Origin: Pinus tabuliformis
Taxonomy: Eukaryota; Streptophyta; Pinopsida; Pinales; Pinaceae
Reading direction: 5' to 3'
DNA length: 64,000 nucleotides
NCBI GenBank assembly: GCA_031772625.1
Contig: CM062815.1
Coordinates: 605,415,980-605,479,979 of the forward strand
Position 1 is the stretch's first letter, and each line of letters opens with the position of its first letter. The notes under the pieces are model-generated. The model saw nothing but the letters and a program-made list of their open reading frames with translations, did not search any database and was not told the DNA's origin. Below are positions 11,774-23,500 of the stretch, piece by piece. The position numbers and the translations under genes are program-made.

Positions 11774-13868
11774 TGTTGGAAATAATACTGAGACGGGGGG
11801 GGGGGGGGGGGGGGGGGGGGGTGAATCAGTATTATTAAGTCAATAAAACTTTTTCATTTCCATACTCTGATTCATATATGCTGCTTCAGTTAAGAATACT
11901 TGTGTATATTCAGTAAACTTATGATTCAGTTAATTGATATTCAATGAGTGCATTAGAACATTATTAACCATATTAACAGTAAACAGGTGCAGTAAAATAG
12001 AACAGATCATCACACATAAGCCACACACATGAACACCATGATATAAGGTGGAAACCCAATGTGGGAGAAAACCACCTGCTGCAAGTCATCTCAATCTTCT
12101 TCTTAATAAGAAAATCCTTTTACAAAAGTTCTGTACTAGTGCAGTCCTTTACCAGTATGTAGGCTACTACCTATAGAGAGCTACAACCCTCTCTCGTTCT
12201 CCAGTCTCTCCTGGAAGGGAGCTACAAACCCCAGAGTTCTTGTACTAGCCGATCCATTTACTAGTACGCAGACTGCTACCTGCTACAATGCTCCAAAGTT
12301 TTCAACTGCTACTGGAAGGGAGCTACCACCCCCTTAGCTCTTGTACTAGCTAAGATACTAGTATGTAGGCGCCGGCCTACAATCTTCTCTCCTCCAGGTA
12401 CCACGTTTCATACATTTTCATACTGGATACTCCTGAAGCACAACACATAATCTGAAAGGCCACGTTTCATCCAATTTTCATACTGGACCCATTAATATCA
12501 TTGAAGCACATAATCAATCAATCTTCTGAATCACCCAAACACCAAATCAATACATATACAAGGATAATATGTGAGTTAGCAACCAGATCTAGTCCATCAG
12601 ATCACATAAAGATAAGTCATTAAGAACTTGATCCATTCAACCATCAATACTGAAGCTAAACATAATCATGTTGTTATCAGAACTCAATACCAGTAACCAG
12701 ACATCAATTATGCACCTAGAACCCTGCAGAATAGTCAAAGGCAGTTAAAACAAATTTCAAGCAGGGTCCGCAACTTCACCAATAGACATTTGCGAACATC
12801 CGCGCCTGTGATGCTTTCTGATATGCGGGTATCTGCACCTGCACAGTCTTATTATCTACGGGTATCCACACCTGTGCACTCTTCTGCTCTACGGGTATCC
12901 GCACCTGCGGTCCTACGGTTACATCCACACCTGCGCACTCTTTTGCTCTGCGGGTATCCACACCTGCACCGTGTCGCTCCTGCGGTCCTGCGGCTAGATC
13001 CACACCTGCACACTCTTCTGCTCTGTGGGTATAGATAGTTTTTCAGTCTTCAAGCATACCCCATACTATCAGACCTATAGATCTGATCATGTGCCATGGA
13101 GATCTCGACCCATTCAGATCTAGCTATCACTCAGATCTAGCTATCACTCACTAACTAATCACAAGTATTTCAGATCTAGCTCACCTTAAGATATTCAACC
13201 CATAAGTGTGTAGCCAAATGATCTCCTTTCCTTTTTATAGCCTTAGGCCTTTCACAATACCATGGACCAAGAACCATAACAATTCAATACCATGGACCCA
13301 ATACTTGGGATCAACACTTATGGATGCAATACCACAGACCAAAACCATAGGATCAAAAACTGTCGGACTACTACCATGAACCAATCATGAAAGTGCGTGA
13401 TCTTTTCTCTACATGAAAGAAACTTTTCTCTGCATGAAATTGCGTGAACTTTTCTCTACATGAAAGAAACTTTTCTCTGCATGAAAGTGCATGAAATTTT
13501 CTCTACATGAAAGAAACTTTTCTCTGCATGAAAGTGCGTGAACGTTTCACCATATGGAGGAAACTTTTCTCTGCATGAAATTGCGTGAACTTGAAAATAA
13601 CTTTGCTGCACTATAATTTATCATCTTTGTGATTTTCCATCAAGGACAACACTTGTCTCATAATGCCAACAATCTCCCCCTTTGGACTTGATGGCAAATC
13701 TAACTTGTCATACTGAGAATTGTCATCTGATTCCTTTGAGTTGTCCGATATCCCATGCATTCTGTCACATCTGATATCTCTTCTGTATTCATCTAGATAT
13801 ATATAAGTGAGTTGATCTTCTATGAGTTGGTTGCCATCAAGGACAACACTTGTCTCATAATGCCAACA
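11774..13868 (-). repeat. E1 right (5') LTR
   Basis: It is 2095 bp and collinear with the left LTR. Its G-run is 27 long (11795-11821) against 16 in the other copy. It keeps the hairpin minisatellite (about 12780-13030), the AAGTGCGTGAAC-type array (about 13386-13590) and the duplicated end plus polypurine tract (old end 13671, new end 13868). Substitutions are scattered along it, so the insertion is not very recent. Confidence 0.92.
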
Positions 13869-14239
13869 GTTTTCTCAAACATCATTGGATTGTGTGTCCT
13901 TTATGCAAACATGAAAAAACAAGAATATTTTCTTTTATCAAATGCAAATGCATTTCAGTAATCCTTTGTTTTAATTGAATGCAATTTTCAAGTCCCTTTT
14001 ACTGTTTCAACTTCATATTTAATCGATCTATCTACATCTTTGACTCCAATATGCCAAAAAAACCTACCGTAAATTCAAACAAGAATTTAAATATGTTATT
14101 TAAAATAAAATTTATATATGTTGAAGATAATCATTCTCATACTTTTAAACAACATAATTTATAAATGTTTAAAAATATAAAATTAATAAAAATGATCATA
14201 TATTAAAACTATATACATTTTAATTTGTACATATATGTG
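13869..14239. other. AT-rich spacer, nothing identified
   Basis: Between the end of E1 and the recognisable part of the WSDGC relic there are only AT-rich sequence and short chance frames. It may contain the 3' flank of the relic gene. Confidence 0.5.
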
Positions 14240-15538
14240 CATACCTTCATACCTCCCTTGATGGGTTAGTCTGATAGCTTAGTGCAGCATCACACCATTG
14301 AACAACTTGTTAAACTGAGACAAGTCTGTCTGAAAAGTGGTCCATTTGATATTTTTGAAGTGCTCATTTTATACATGCCCCTCCACCATCATGTTCTCCT
14401 TTTCCATGACCAATCTCAAAGAAATTCCAACGATGTTTAATGTGGGTTTTCTTATGAAGATGACACAACCAAAAGAATGATCATGAAGATTTGAATTGAC
14501 CTGCGCATCCATCTGACCATATCCAATGTTCATTGAATTTTATTCCACGACCTTTCAATGAGTCATAAATCTTATCAAAACAATGTTGTACAAAATGTGT
14601 ATCATGTGTACAACCATCGCTGATATAAAAGTGATATTCTTTAATAACATGTCGATTCTCACTAGTGCTTTCTATATTCTCAACATTTTGTTCAACATGC
14701 ATATATAGAATATGGACAAGCATAGAGACTTGATCAAAATGATAATATTCACTCTATATTTCATTTTGTACAACAAATGTGTAATTCTCTGCAAAATCAA
14801 CTATTAACAAAATGGTCCACGGTGGAAACATTTCACGGGTTTTTTTTTGAATTGCAGGGCCTGTCATCGAGCTCTATTTGAATGCTTAGTGTAGTTATAA
14901 ATCCTATCAAAAATTTCTTCAAAAAATCTATCATAGGAATTTCTTCTTCTTGTAAGTCAATCCTTTTAGCACTTGTACTATTATTTGAACTAATCGATGT
15001 ATGAATATATTCATATCTCTTCCATTTCACTTTTAGGTTAGACAATGATTGATCATTGATATCAATAGAATATATGTTGTGAAATAAAGTCAAATTTCCA
15101 CAATGATCACCTTTTTTACCACCAACACATTTCTTTTGGTAAAATAATTCATGACTTTCTCTTTCACATAAAATTTCAGATATGAAACCATGGAGAGTGG
15201 AAGGAGGAGGTGAATTTTTTCCAAAATGTTTTACCAAAATTAAGGAAGGTGTAATAATATAATTAAAATTCCACATGATAACAACAACAACAAGTGTCAC
15301 GTACAGTGATAGGTTTAACATATCATGGTTTTTTTGCACAAAAGTACTAATTGAGACATTAATTCCACGATTCTCTTCTATGAACTTATTGAACAACTCT
15401 ATCTGAGGTGTGTTCAAGATATGTTTTGCATGTTCCTCATATTTCTTTCATGCTATTCTTCACCACATCACATCCCTTGCCTTTGGTGGAACACGTGAAT
15501 GTTTTATCCAATATTCATATATTATTTTTTTAACATCT

Positions 15539-15871
15539 TGTTATGAAACCAGCTCACAAAAAGATAGGAAAGATAGATCAACACCTTAGAAATCAGCCTC
15601 TTCAAGGGGGAAACCTCCTTTACATTACACAAATGAATAATTCTTGGATGATACAAATGACAAGACCTACTTTCTATATATAGGAGTCTAAGGGGTCATA
15701 ATATAATCAGAGCTGACATAACAATAATAATGTAAGGGCACAACAATAATAATAATGGGCTTCTATGGGGCACAATAATAAAAATATGGGCACTACATGG
15801 GAACAACAATATAATAAGGGGGTTTCCCTAATAACAATAAGGGGTTACACTAGTAGTATAGGGACCTAACA
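15539..15871 (-). repeat. E5 left (3') LTR
   Basis: 333 bp, TG...CA bounded, followed by the polypurine tract. It contains several ACAATAATAATGGG-type direct repeats. The right LTR is 24 bp shorter because one stretch (ATGAATAATTCTTGG region) is missing there. Confidence 0.93.
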
Positions 15872-15899
15872 TGCCCCTCTCCTTCAAAAAGTGTTGTCC

Positions 15900-17141
15900 T
15901 CAACACTTGAGCAGTTCTGGATGCTTCTGTATAAAATTATCATCCTTCCATGTGGAATATTCAGTGGGTAAGTTCTTCCACTTGATGAGATACTCTGAGA
16001 TTGATCGATTTCGTAACTATCGATTTCTCAGTTCTGTGACTGGTTTAGGTTCCAATATGATTTTTCCTTCCTTGTCAAGTTCTGGAAATATTGTTTGATC
16101 TGGGATCTTCTCACCTATAACCTTTTTTAAGCATGAAACATGGAAAAGTGGGTGCACTCGAGAAGATGCAAGAAGCTCCAATGAATCAGGTTCCCAAAGA
16201 CGAATCTCATGTTGAATGTTATCCTTTAAAGTCCCTATGAAGACATCAATCCTATGCTTCTCTAGAATATCATTTACCCTTATATTCAATTTTTGGAAGT
16301 CCTCAATGTGTTCTACCATTGGACTCTTTTGTTTGAGATTTATCAATTGGCTAAAAAAGGTGTTTCTCTTTGTATCCTCATAATGTGCTATCATTTCCTC
16401 CATGAAAATTGACCAGGTGACAAGTTTTTTACGAGAACAAATCCCTCTATACCATACAAATTGATTCAGTTCTAAATATAAAGATGAAATACATACATTT
16501 TGTGTGTTTTGTACATTATGTAGATCAAAATATTTCTCCATGTGTAGTATCCATGTTACGGAATCCTCGCCATCAAACTTCCTCATATTTATCTTTGGAA
16601 TATGTTGGGTCTTCAATCAAATGTTAGATTCTATGAAATCATGATTAACATTACTTTTGTTTTCATCATGAGTTTCCTCTACTACCTTTTCACCATTAGA
16701 AGGCCTTTCTTGTAGTAGCTTTGTCCCACCTTCCTTAAAACCTTCCATGTATTTCTTCCAATATTCCATGCCTTTCTTCCAATATGCTTTCATACCATTG
16801 ATATCAACTTCCAATGCACAAATAAAACTATTTATCTTATCTTCGATCGCATTCTTCAAATTATCCATCTAAATTTGATTACTAGGTGTTTCTATTTTCT
16901 TGATTTTAGTCATTCTTTTTCTTGCTTTTAGGATCTCAATCTTGAATTTGATGTATATTTGAAAGTTTAGATCCCCAAGGTCTGGAATTTTGACTTGAAG
17001 TAGCCCTCTGCATCCTCCTTCCAACACCACAAGTCTAATCAAAATTGGATTCTCCAAGAAAAAGTTATGCTCAATCTCCCAAGATGACCTAATTATATAC
17101 TTGTTTAGTAGAGTGAACTTGTATGAAGTTCCACGTGTCAC
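15900..17141 (-). pseudogene. E5 gag-chromodomain fusion reading frame
   Basis: A single frame from 17141 to the TGA at 15900-15902 carries three internal stops (16869, 16617 and 16017). The gag part includes INMRKFDGEDSVTWI, LINLKQKSPMVEHIEDF and TLKDNIQHEIRLWEP. About residue 160 of the last long segment it switches to ASSRVHPLFHVSCLKK, the sequence that follows integrase in chromoviruses. It ends with EYLIKWKNLPTEYSTW, a chromodomain, then FIQKHPELLKC. The junction is in frame. Chromodomains direct integration to marked chromatin. A reading frame retained across a deletion of several kilobases is notable, but the stops show this copy is dead. Confidence 0.85.
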
Positions 17142-17658
17142 TTTTTCAACCTTAGGACCTGAAACTGATACACATAAGACTACAGTCCATCCTCTTTCTG
17201 TAAGTTCTTACGAAATTGCAATTTGATGCTCAAAGAGAAAGTTATGACGATTTCCCAAGGTCAACTATTTGGGATGTAATTCGAGAACTTGCAGAAACCT
17301 TAACTTCCTTGGACTATATCTCTGCAAATGTAACAAAAAAAGATCTAAAATTCGGGCCCAAGCTTCACCAAGATTTTGGCTCAAAGGGGTTTTAATTTTA
17401 GAGTCGAATTTTTTTTAGAAAAACAATTATAGCAAAAATTCCACAATGACCTGTTTGAGATGGAATTTTAGAGCTTGCAAAAACCCTAACGTCCTCAGAT
17501 CATATCTCTGAAATATAGCAAGACGATATCTAAAGTTTGGACCCGAGGTTTAGCATGATGTTTTCTCAAATGTGTTTTTTTAAACTTCTGCAACATCGCA
17601 GAAAAATGTTATAGTGACAATTCCACATAGCCTAGTTGGAGTAGCAAAACCCTATAAT

Positions 17659-17675
17659 CCAAAGCTCTGATACCA
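17659..17675 (-). other. E5 primer-binding site (tRNA-iMet)
   Basis: The minus strand reads TGGTATCAGAGCTTTGG two bases inside the 5' LTR. Confidence 0.92.
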
Positions 17676-17677
17676 AA

Positions 17678-17986
17678 TGTTATGAAACCAACTCACAAAA
17701 AGATACAAAAGATAGATCAACGCTTTAGAAATCAATCTCTTCGAGTGGGAAACCTCCTTTACATTACAAAAATGACAAGACCTCCTTTCTATATATAGGA
17801 GTCTAAGGGGTCGTAATATAATCAGAGCTGACATAACAATAATAATGTAAGGGAACAACAATAATAATAGTGGGCTTCTATGGGGCACAATAATAAAAAT
17901 ATGGGTACTACATGGGAACAACAATATAATAAGGGGGTTTCCCTAATAACAATAAGGGGTTACACTAGTAGTATAGGGACCTAACA
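17678..17986 (-). repeat. E5 right (5') LTR
   Basis: 309 bp, TG...CA bounded, followed by the CATCT target duplication. It closely matches the left LTR apart from a 24-bp gap and a few substitutions. Confidence 0.93.
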
Positions 17987-18610
17987 CATCTTCTCCAAGT
18001 CTACCTTTATATGTTTGCCTACAAATAACTGTCCAACAAGAGAGCTCAGGATTTACATCTATTTGTAATCAAAATTTCCTATGTTTGTGCAATGTTTTTT
18101 GTGATGCCTCTAATGTTTTTGCCATAGATTTTACCGAAAATTTTTCTTTAGTACTTGATGAAACCATTTCCATTTGTATTACTCTACGTGTAGCTACATC
18201 GTTTTCTCTCTAGATCTTCCAATTTTTTGTAGAGAACTTTTTATATTTTTAATCACATTTTCCTTCACCCTTTTATCTCTTGTTGATTTTGAATACCCAA
18301 TAGAGTTGTAGTGTCTTTTAATTTATTTGATTTTAAGAGACCTTTCAAAATTTGAGCTTGAAATGTCACACTTTCATCTTAGAATAACTTCTCAATAATG
18401 ACCTTAATACGATATCGTACAATATGGTCAACTCTTTTATCTCCATATATGTCAGTGCCAACATTTTCTAACATATCATCATCAATATTGATTTCATCTC
18501 TACATATGAAAATTAAATGTAAATGGGTATAAATATACATTAAATAATAAAAAAAAATAAAAATTTGAATGAAATTGAAATTAATAAACATGTATAATTT
18601 CAATAATACA

Positions 18611-18611
<1 letters not shown>

Positions 18612-18692
<81 letters not shown>
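18612..18692. repeat. (TA)n microsatellite
   Basis: An uninterrupted TA run with one TAGA break. It lies in a likely intron of the WSDGC relic, directly after a segment ending KSQ. Confidence 0.95.
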
Positions 18693-18694
<2 letters not shown>

Positions 18695-19129
18695 TTGATT
18701 GTGATTTAACTTTTTCATTTGAATCTCTTTCAACATCTTCAAAAACATCATCAATTATTGGTTCATTATCTTTTTCACTTTGTCTTTCAACATTTTCAGT
18801 CACGTCATCAATGTTATGAGGAATATTTTTTTCTGTTTACATTGCAAAATATTTTTCAAATTAGTTCATCAAATAAAAATTAAATTTCACAATACACTAG
18901 TCAAATTTTAAATATGATTTATAATATTTACATTTACATACGTGCTTCAACTTCAAGTTGAGATTGATTTTCCCTTTCAATATTTGTGAGTTATTCCTTC
19001 TTTATTTTGTGATAGTTTCTCCCCTAATCTCTATGAGCCTCGATGTCTCTTGTTTGATCATATTTTCTCTTGCAATTTCTTTGATTTCCATGATATTTCA
19101 ATCTATGTAGATTTTTAAAATCCAACCCA

Positions 19130-19700
19130 AAAAATTCAATTTCAAAAAATCCTACAAAAAAAAATATTACTTTCAAAATTTAGACAAAAAAACTCACTTT
19201 AAAAATTTAGCACAAAAGAGTTACTTTAAAAAAACTCAATTTAAAAATTCAGCCAATGAAATTTACTTAAAAAAAAACTCACTTAAAAAATTCAGCGCAA
19301 AAAAGTCGCTTTAAAAATTCAGCTTAAAAGTCTCATTTTAAAAATTATGCACAAAAAACTTACTTTAAAAATTAAGCTAAAAAAGTTCAATTTAAAAATT
19401 CAACCCAAAAGACTTACTTTAAAAATTAAGCTAAAAAACCTCACTTAAAAAATTCAACCTAAAAGACTTACTTTAAAAATTAAGCTAAAAAATCTCACTT
19501 AAAAAATTCACCCCAAAGGACTTACTTTAAAAATTAAGCTAAAAAAAATCACTTAAAAAATTTAGCCCAAAAGACTTACTTTAAAAATTAAGCGCAAACA
19601 ATTTCCTCCAAAAAGTTGAGCCCAAAAAACTTACTTTCAAAATTAACTCCAAAAAATTTCGCCTAAAAGATTTACCTTAAAAGTCAACTCCAAATAAGGA
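19130..19700. repeat. Minisatellite, ~54-bp unit
   Basis: Segments close to CTTACTTTAAAAATTAAGCT recur at about 19358, 19413, 19466, 19520 and 19574 (periods 53-55 bp). Each is paired with a TCACTTAAAAAATTCA half-unit. The earlier part (19130-19350) is a more diverged version. The repeat is A/T-rich with no coding potential and lies upstream of the WSDGC relic. Confidence 0.88.
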
Positions 19701-20576
19701 AATTGTGCGAAAATGAAGTTTCATCTCCATTTATTTATATCGTTTCAGGTGAAACGTTTTTCTAGAGGGTCGCATCGTTTCATTTTTGTAGCTGACGGAA
19801 AATATCGACACATTTTTGGCCGAACTTTTAAAAATAATTTGGCCGAACTTTTAACGTAATTTGGCCGAATTATTTTTCCGTTTAAATAAATGAGTGTTGA
19901 TGACAAACACAAGTTCGGCCGAATGTAATTTTAATTCGGCCGAACTATTTTAACCTTCAACTCTACAAAAACTCGGCTCTAGTCACCTTTTTCAATTTGG
20001 AAATGCTTAAAATCCATCAGATTTGGTGAATTTACTGTCGGAACAAAAACCATAGTTTGCGGAATTTAATCTACTTTCAGTAGATGTAACTTTTATGGAA
20101 TTTCATAGAAATTTGCTAATTTTAATTAAGTTTCTAAAAAATATTCTACAAAAAATTTATGAAAGTCATTATGATTCAATGAAATAAAAAATTTGTATAT
20201 ATACATCTCAACTAGATAAATTCAATTCTCTACATGCAACAATTATTTTGGGTTGATTGATTAGTTAACTGGTTGATCACTGAGTGTGGTTGAGGTTCCA
20301 CTTCCACAATTTGACCTCCACTAGTTATTCTGACAGTTAAAACTAGTTTAACTAAAAATAATTCAAATTAACTGAAATATATTGTTACAAATTAGCAATC
20401 AATCATATTGAAATGAAATCAAGCCTCTCCAACTTGAATTAAATGAGTTAAATGAGTGAAAAGTGCTATGTTACCTCAGTTAACTACCTTGAAGATTCCT
20501 ATTGAAATAGAAATTCAATTTTTCTCTAGTTTGACAAAGGCAAAGCCAAACAAAGATTTTATTATTGCATTTTCAA
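19701..20576. other. Spacer with TTCGGCCGAA palindromes; probable decayed LTR sequence of E2
   Basis: Between 19815 and 19950 the motif GGCCGAA or its full palindrome TTCGGCCGAA occurs about five times. From roughly 20200 to 20576 the sequence borders the 3' end of copia element E2 and should include its 3' LTR, but I could not align it to the right LTR. No gene is seen. Confidence 0.5.
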
Positions 20577-20599
20577 CACTCCCTCTCAACAAGAAAGAG

Positions 20600-23500
20600 A
20601 TTATCAACCACCACTACCCTGCACCTGTGGAACTCAAACTTCCCTCTTGACAAGGCCTTTGTCAAAATATCAGTATCTTGCTCCTCTATCAGAATATACT
20701 ACAACAACATAATCTTCCTCTGCACACAATCCTGTAAATGGTGATACCAGATATCAATATGCTTGGATTGATCATGAAAACCAATATTTTTAAAGAGTTT
20801 GATGCAATTCTTATTATCACAACAAATCACAGTTGGATCCATCATATGAACAAACAATCCAACAAGTATCTTTCTCATCTAGATCACCTCACATGCTGCT
20901 TGACTGGCATCCATGTACTCTTTCGATCTAATTAACTCCCCACCCAATCTGCATCTATGAAGCCACACAACTTCAATCCCTCTATCTATTTGTACCATAG
21001 TAAAAATTGGGTAGTGCCTCTGAGGTACCATAGAACATGCTTAGCTTCCCTCTAAAATAGTTTGGTTGACCTAACCATAACTTGGCTTAGTTGGTTGACT
21101 GCATAGCATTTGTCTGGTCATGTGTTCAAAAGTTACATGAGTGAACCCACCAACTACTGGTAAAGATTAGCATACACTTCCTCACCTGAAGCAGCATCCT
21201 CTTTCCTCCAGTTGGTCACTAGAGGAGTCTCCATGGGTTTGCACCTGTCTATGTGAAACTTCTAAAGTATCTCGTTGGCATACTTTCCTTGAGAGACAAA
21301 CATTTCCCCATCACCTTGCCATACTTCCAATCCAAGGAAGTAGTGCATGAGACCCATGTCCTTCATATCAAAATCTCTTGCAAGGTCCTACTTGCAAGAT
21401 CTGATCAGATACTCATCACCAGTCAAAATCAAGTCATCAACATATAATAAAATAATCAACAATTTACCTTCTACCAAAATATGATAGAGGTTTGCATTCG
21501 CTTCACTTTTGGTGAAGCCCAAACTAGTGAGATAGCTATCGATCCTAGTGCACCAATCATGGGGTTATTTCTTGAGACCATACAACACTCACTTGATTAA
21601 GCACAGATGATCCTCTCGATCAAAAGTATCGAATCCTTTTGTTTGCTCGATATACACATCCTCCTCAATAACTCCATTGAGGAATGTTGTTTTCAAATCC
21701 ATCCAGTGGACCTTCCACCTCATCTCTGTGGCCAAAGGAAGAATTGATCTAATGGATGATCACCTTTCTACAGGAGAAAATTTATCCTCATAGTCAATCC
21801 CCTCCACTTGAGAGTACCCCTCGGCCACAAATCTAGCCTTGTACTTTTCTATGTTTTTGTTTTCTACATGCTTCACCTTTAAGATCCATCTCAAACCCAC
21901 AACTGATTTGTCTACTGGGCTTGGGACCACTTCCAAAACACTATTGTTTACAATGGATTCGTACTCCTCAACAATTGCACCATCCCATACAGGTTTCTCT
22001 ACTGCTTCCTCGAAAGAGGATGGCTCAGTATTTACTAGCTCAGTCACTAGAGCCATGTATCTAGTGTACTAATCTGGTGACCTTCTCTGCCTACATTGAT
22101 TTGAAGGAGAACCCACATTATCCCTCGCATCATGCACAAGTCTCTTAGATTTCCTAGTCCTTTTCCTACCTTCTTTGGATGGTTTTGCTTAAGTGATTGT
22201 TTCCACTCTCTTCTCCTCAACTTATGGTTTCTACACAAAATCATGAGGTTCCTCCTTTGGAGTTAAAATATCCTCCTCTCGTTGGATTTGAAGCTCCCTC
22301 TCAAGACAGCACTACATGGATTTATCTTAATCAAATTTTATATGCCTTCACACAACTATCATTCTGAGGGATGGCATGTACACATAGTAGTTGTGGGGAT
22401 TTTATGTGTAACCCACAAATACCCCCAATTCAATTCTAAACTCTAGATTCTTTATTGATTATTTGGAGAAATGGTAGTAATCAGAGGCTCCAAAAATCTT
22501 GAAGTGCGACACATCCAACTTCACCCCCGAGAAAACCTCCTCCGATGTAATCGTTCCAAGAATCCGATGAGAACTCTTGTTCTGCAAATATACTAATGTG
22601 TTTCATGCTTCACTCCACAAGTGCATAGGTAGGATTTGGTCATGCAACATCTCCCTTGTTGCTCCCACAATGCTATGGTTCTTCCTCTCAGCCACCCAAT
22701 TTTGTTGTGGGTTGTGGGGTTCTATCAACTCTCGTTGAATGCGCTCTTTTGCATAGACATTTTTAAACTCATTCAATACGTACTCACATCCATTATCACT
22801 CCTGAGAGCCTTCACCTTCTTACCCATTTCTTTCTTGACCAGTGATTTGAATTCTAAGAACTTGGAGAAAGTATCATCCTTCTTCCGCATGAAGAAGATC
22901 CAACACTTTCGTGAGAATTCATCAATGAAAATGACAAAATATTTGTGCCTGGAAGTGGAGGCTATCGAGAAAGGTCCATAAACATTAGAGTGGATCCTTT
23001 CAAGGATTGCATGTGCTCTGTTGTCCCAATAATGGAAAGTCAATTTTGTGTACTTCCCCAAGGTACACCATTTGCATGTATCCTGCTTCTCTAGTGCTCC
23101 TTTGGGGAGGCCTATAGTTATCTGCTGCATGATCTTTAAATCTCCATGATGCAAATGGCCAAGTATTTTATGCCAAAGTTCACTGGCATCACATCTCTGC
23201 ACCTTCTTCACCTTTGTGCTCAATGCAACACAATCCTCCACATCTAGCTTGTATAGGTTCTTCACTCGAACCCCGATTTGCTTCACCTGTCCCGTGACTA
23301 TGTGTCTAAGGAATTCCTTTCCTTTGCTAAAGATCACATCATAACCATGGTCTTCCAAAACTGCAATAGAGATAAGATTCTTCTTTAGACAAAGAATAAA
23401 CATCACATCCTTGTGTGTGAGAGGGGAGCTTGACTCCCTCTAAAAGTTGATTGTACCAATCTCGATCATGCTATACCTTCCATCATCTCCCATATCGATG

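Larger units (their letters stand above)
6542..13868 (-). mobile_element. E1: gag-only, Sirevirus-like LTR retrotransposon
   Basis: Two LTRs (6542-8624 and 11774-13868) bound a 3.15-kb interior on the minus strand. A tRNA-iMet primer site sits beside the right (5') LTR and a polypurine tract beside the left (3') LTR. The interior codes only for a coiled-coil and zinc-knuckle gag-like protein, with no protease, integrase or reverse transcriptase. LTR ends (TGTTGG...CCAACA), AGGGGGAG polypurine motifs and hairpin arrays are shared with E3, so E1 is probably a nonautonomous relative. Flanking bases are ATTAT at left and GTTTT at right, so no target duplication is visible. Recombination between copies or a flank deletion may explain this. 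Confidence 0.9.
15539..17986 (-). mobile_element. E5: chromovirus (Ty3/gypsy) internal-deletion derivative
   Basis: This complete 2448-bp insertion has LTRs of 333 and 309 bp (TGTTATGAAACC...GACCTAACA) and a perfect 5-bp target duplication CATCT (15534-15538 and 17987-17991). A tRNA-iMet primer site lies at the right and a purine-rich tract (GAAGGAGAGGGGCA) at the left. The interior of about 1.8 kb encodes part of gag joined directly to the C-terminal chromodomain tail, with protease, reverse transcriptase, RNase H and integrase all missing. It sits inside the WSDGC relic gene. A second copy of the family starts at 62519. Confidence 0.93.
14240..19115 (-). pseudogene. Decayed multi-exon gene of the WSDGC..QFK / GHGKGEHDGGGA family, interrupted by E5
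   Basis: Read on the minus strand. An exon-like segment at about 19115-18950 (NQRNCKRKYDQTRD) ends in a GTATGT donor. Acidic segments follow at about 18830-18690 (IDDVFEDVERD) and 18510-18380 (INIDDDMLENVG), the latter after a TTTTCATATGTAG acceptor-like site. The main body then runs ELSCWTVICRQTYKGR to its break at 17987 and resumes across the 15538 junction as EYWIKHSRVPPKARD once E5 and its target duplication are removed. Downstream come a CCC-YHVE segment near 15300, YHFYISDGCTHDTHFVQHC and IWSDGCAGQFKSS (about 14640-14485), and WNFFEIGHGKGEHDGGG (about 14440-14370). Stops and frameshifts are frequent. I recall these motifs from uncharacterised long proteins of bryophytes, ferns, gymnosperms and some invertebrates; spaced Asp/Glu residues resemble a transposase catalytic core. 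Family name and function are unknown to me. Confidence 0.6.

Noticed and set aside
19358..19600. Regular spaced repeats that might look like a CRISPR array
   Set aside because: The whole unit is repeated with no unique spacers, and the setting is a plant genome.
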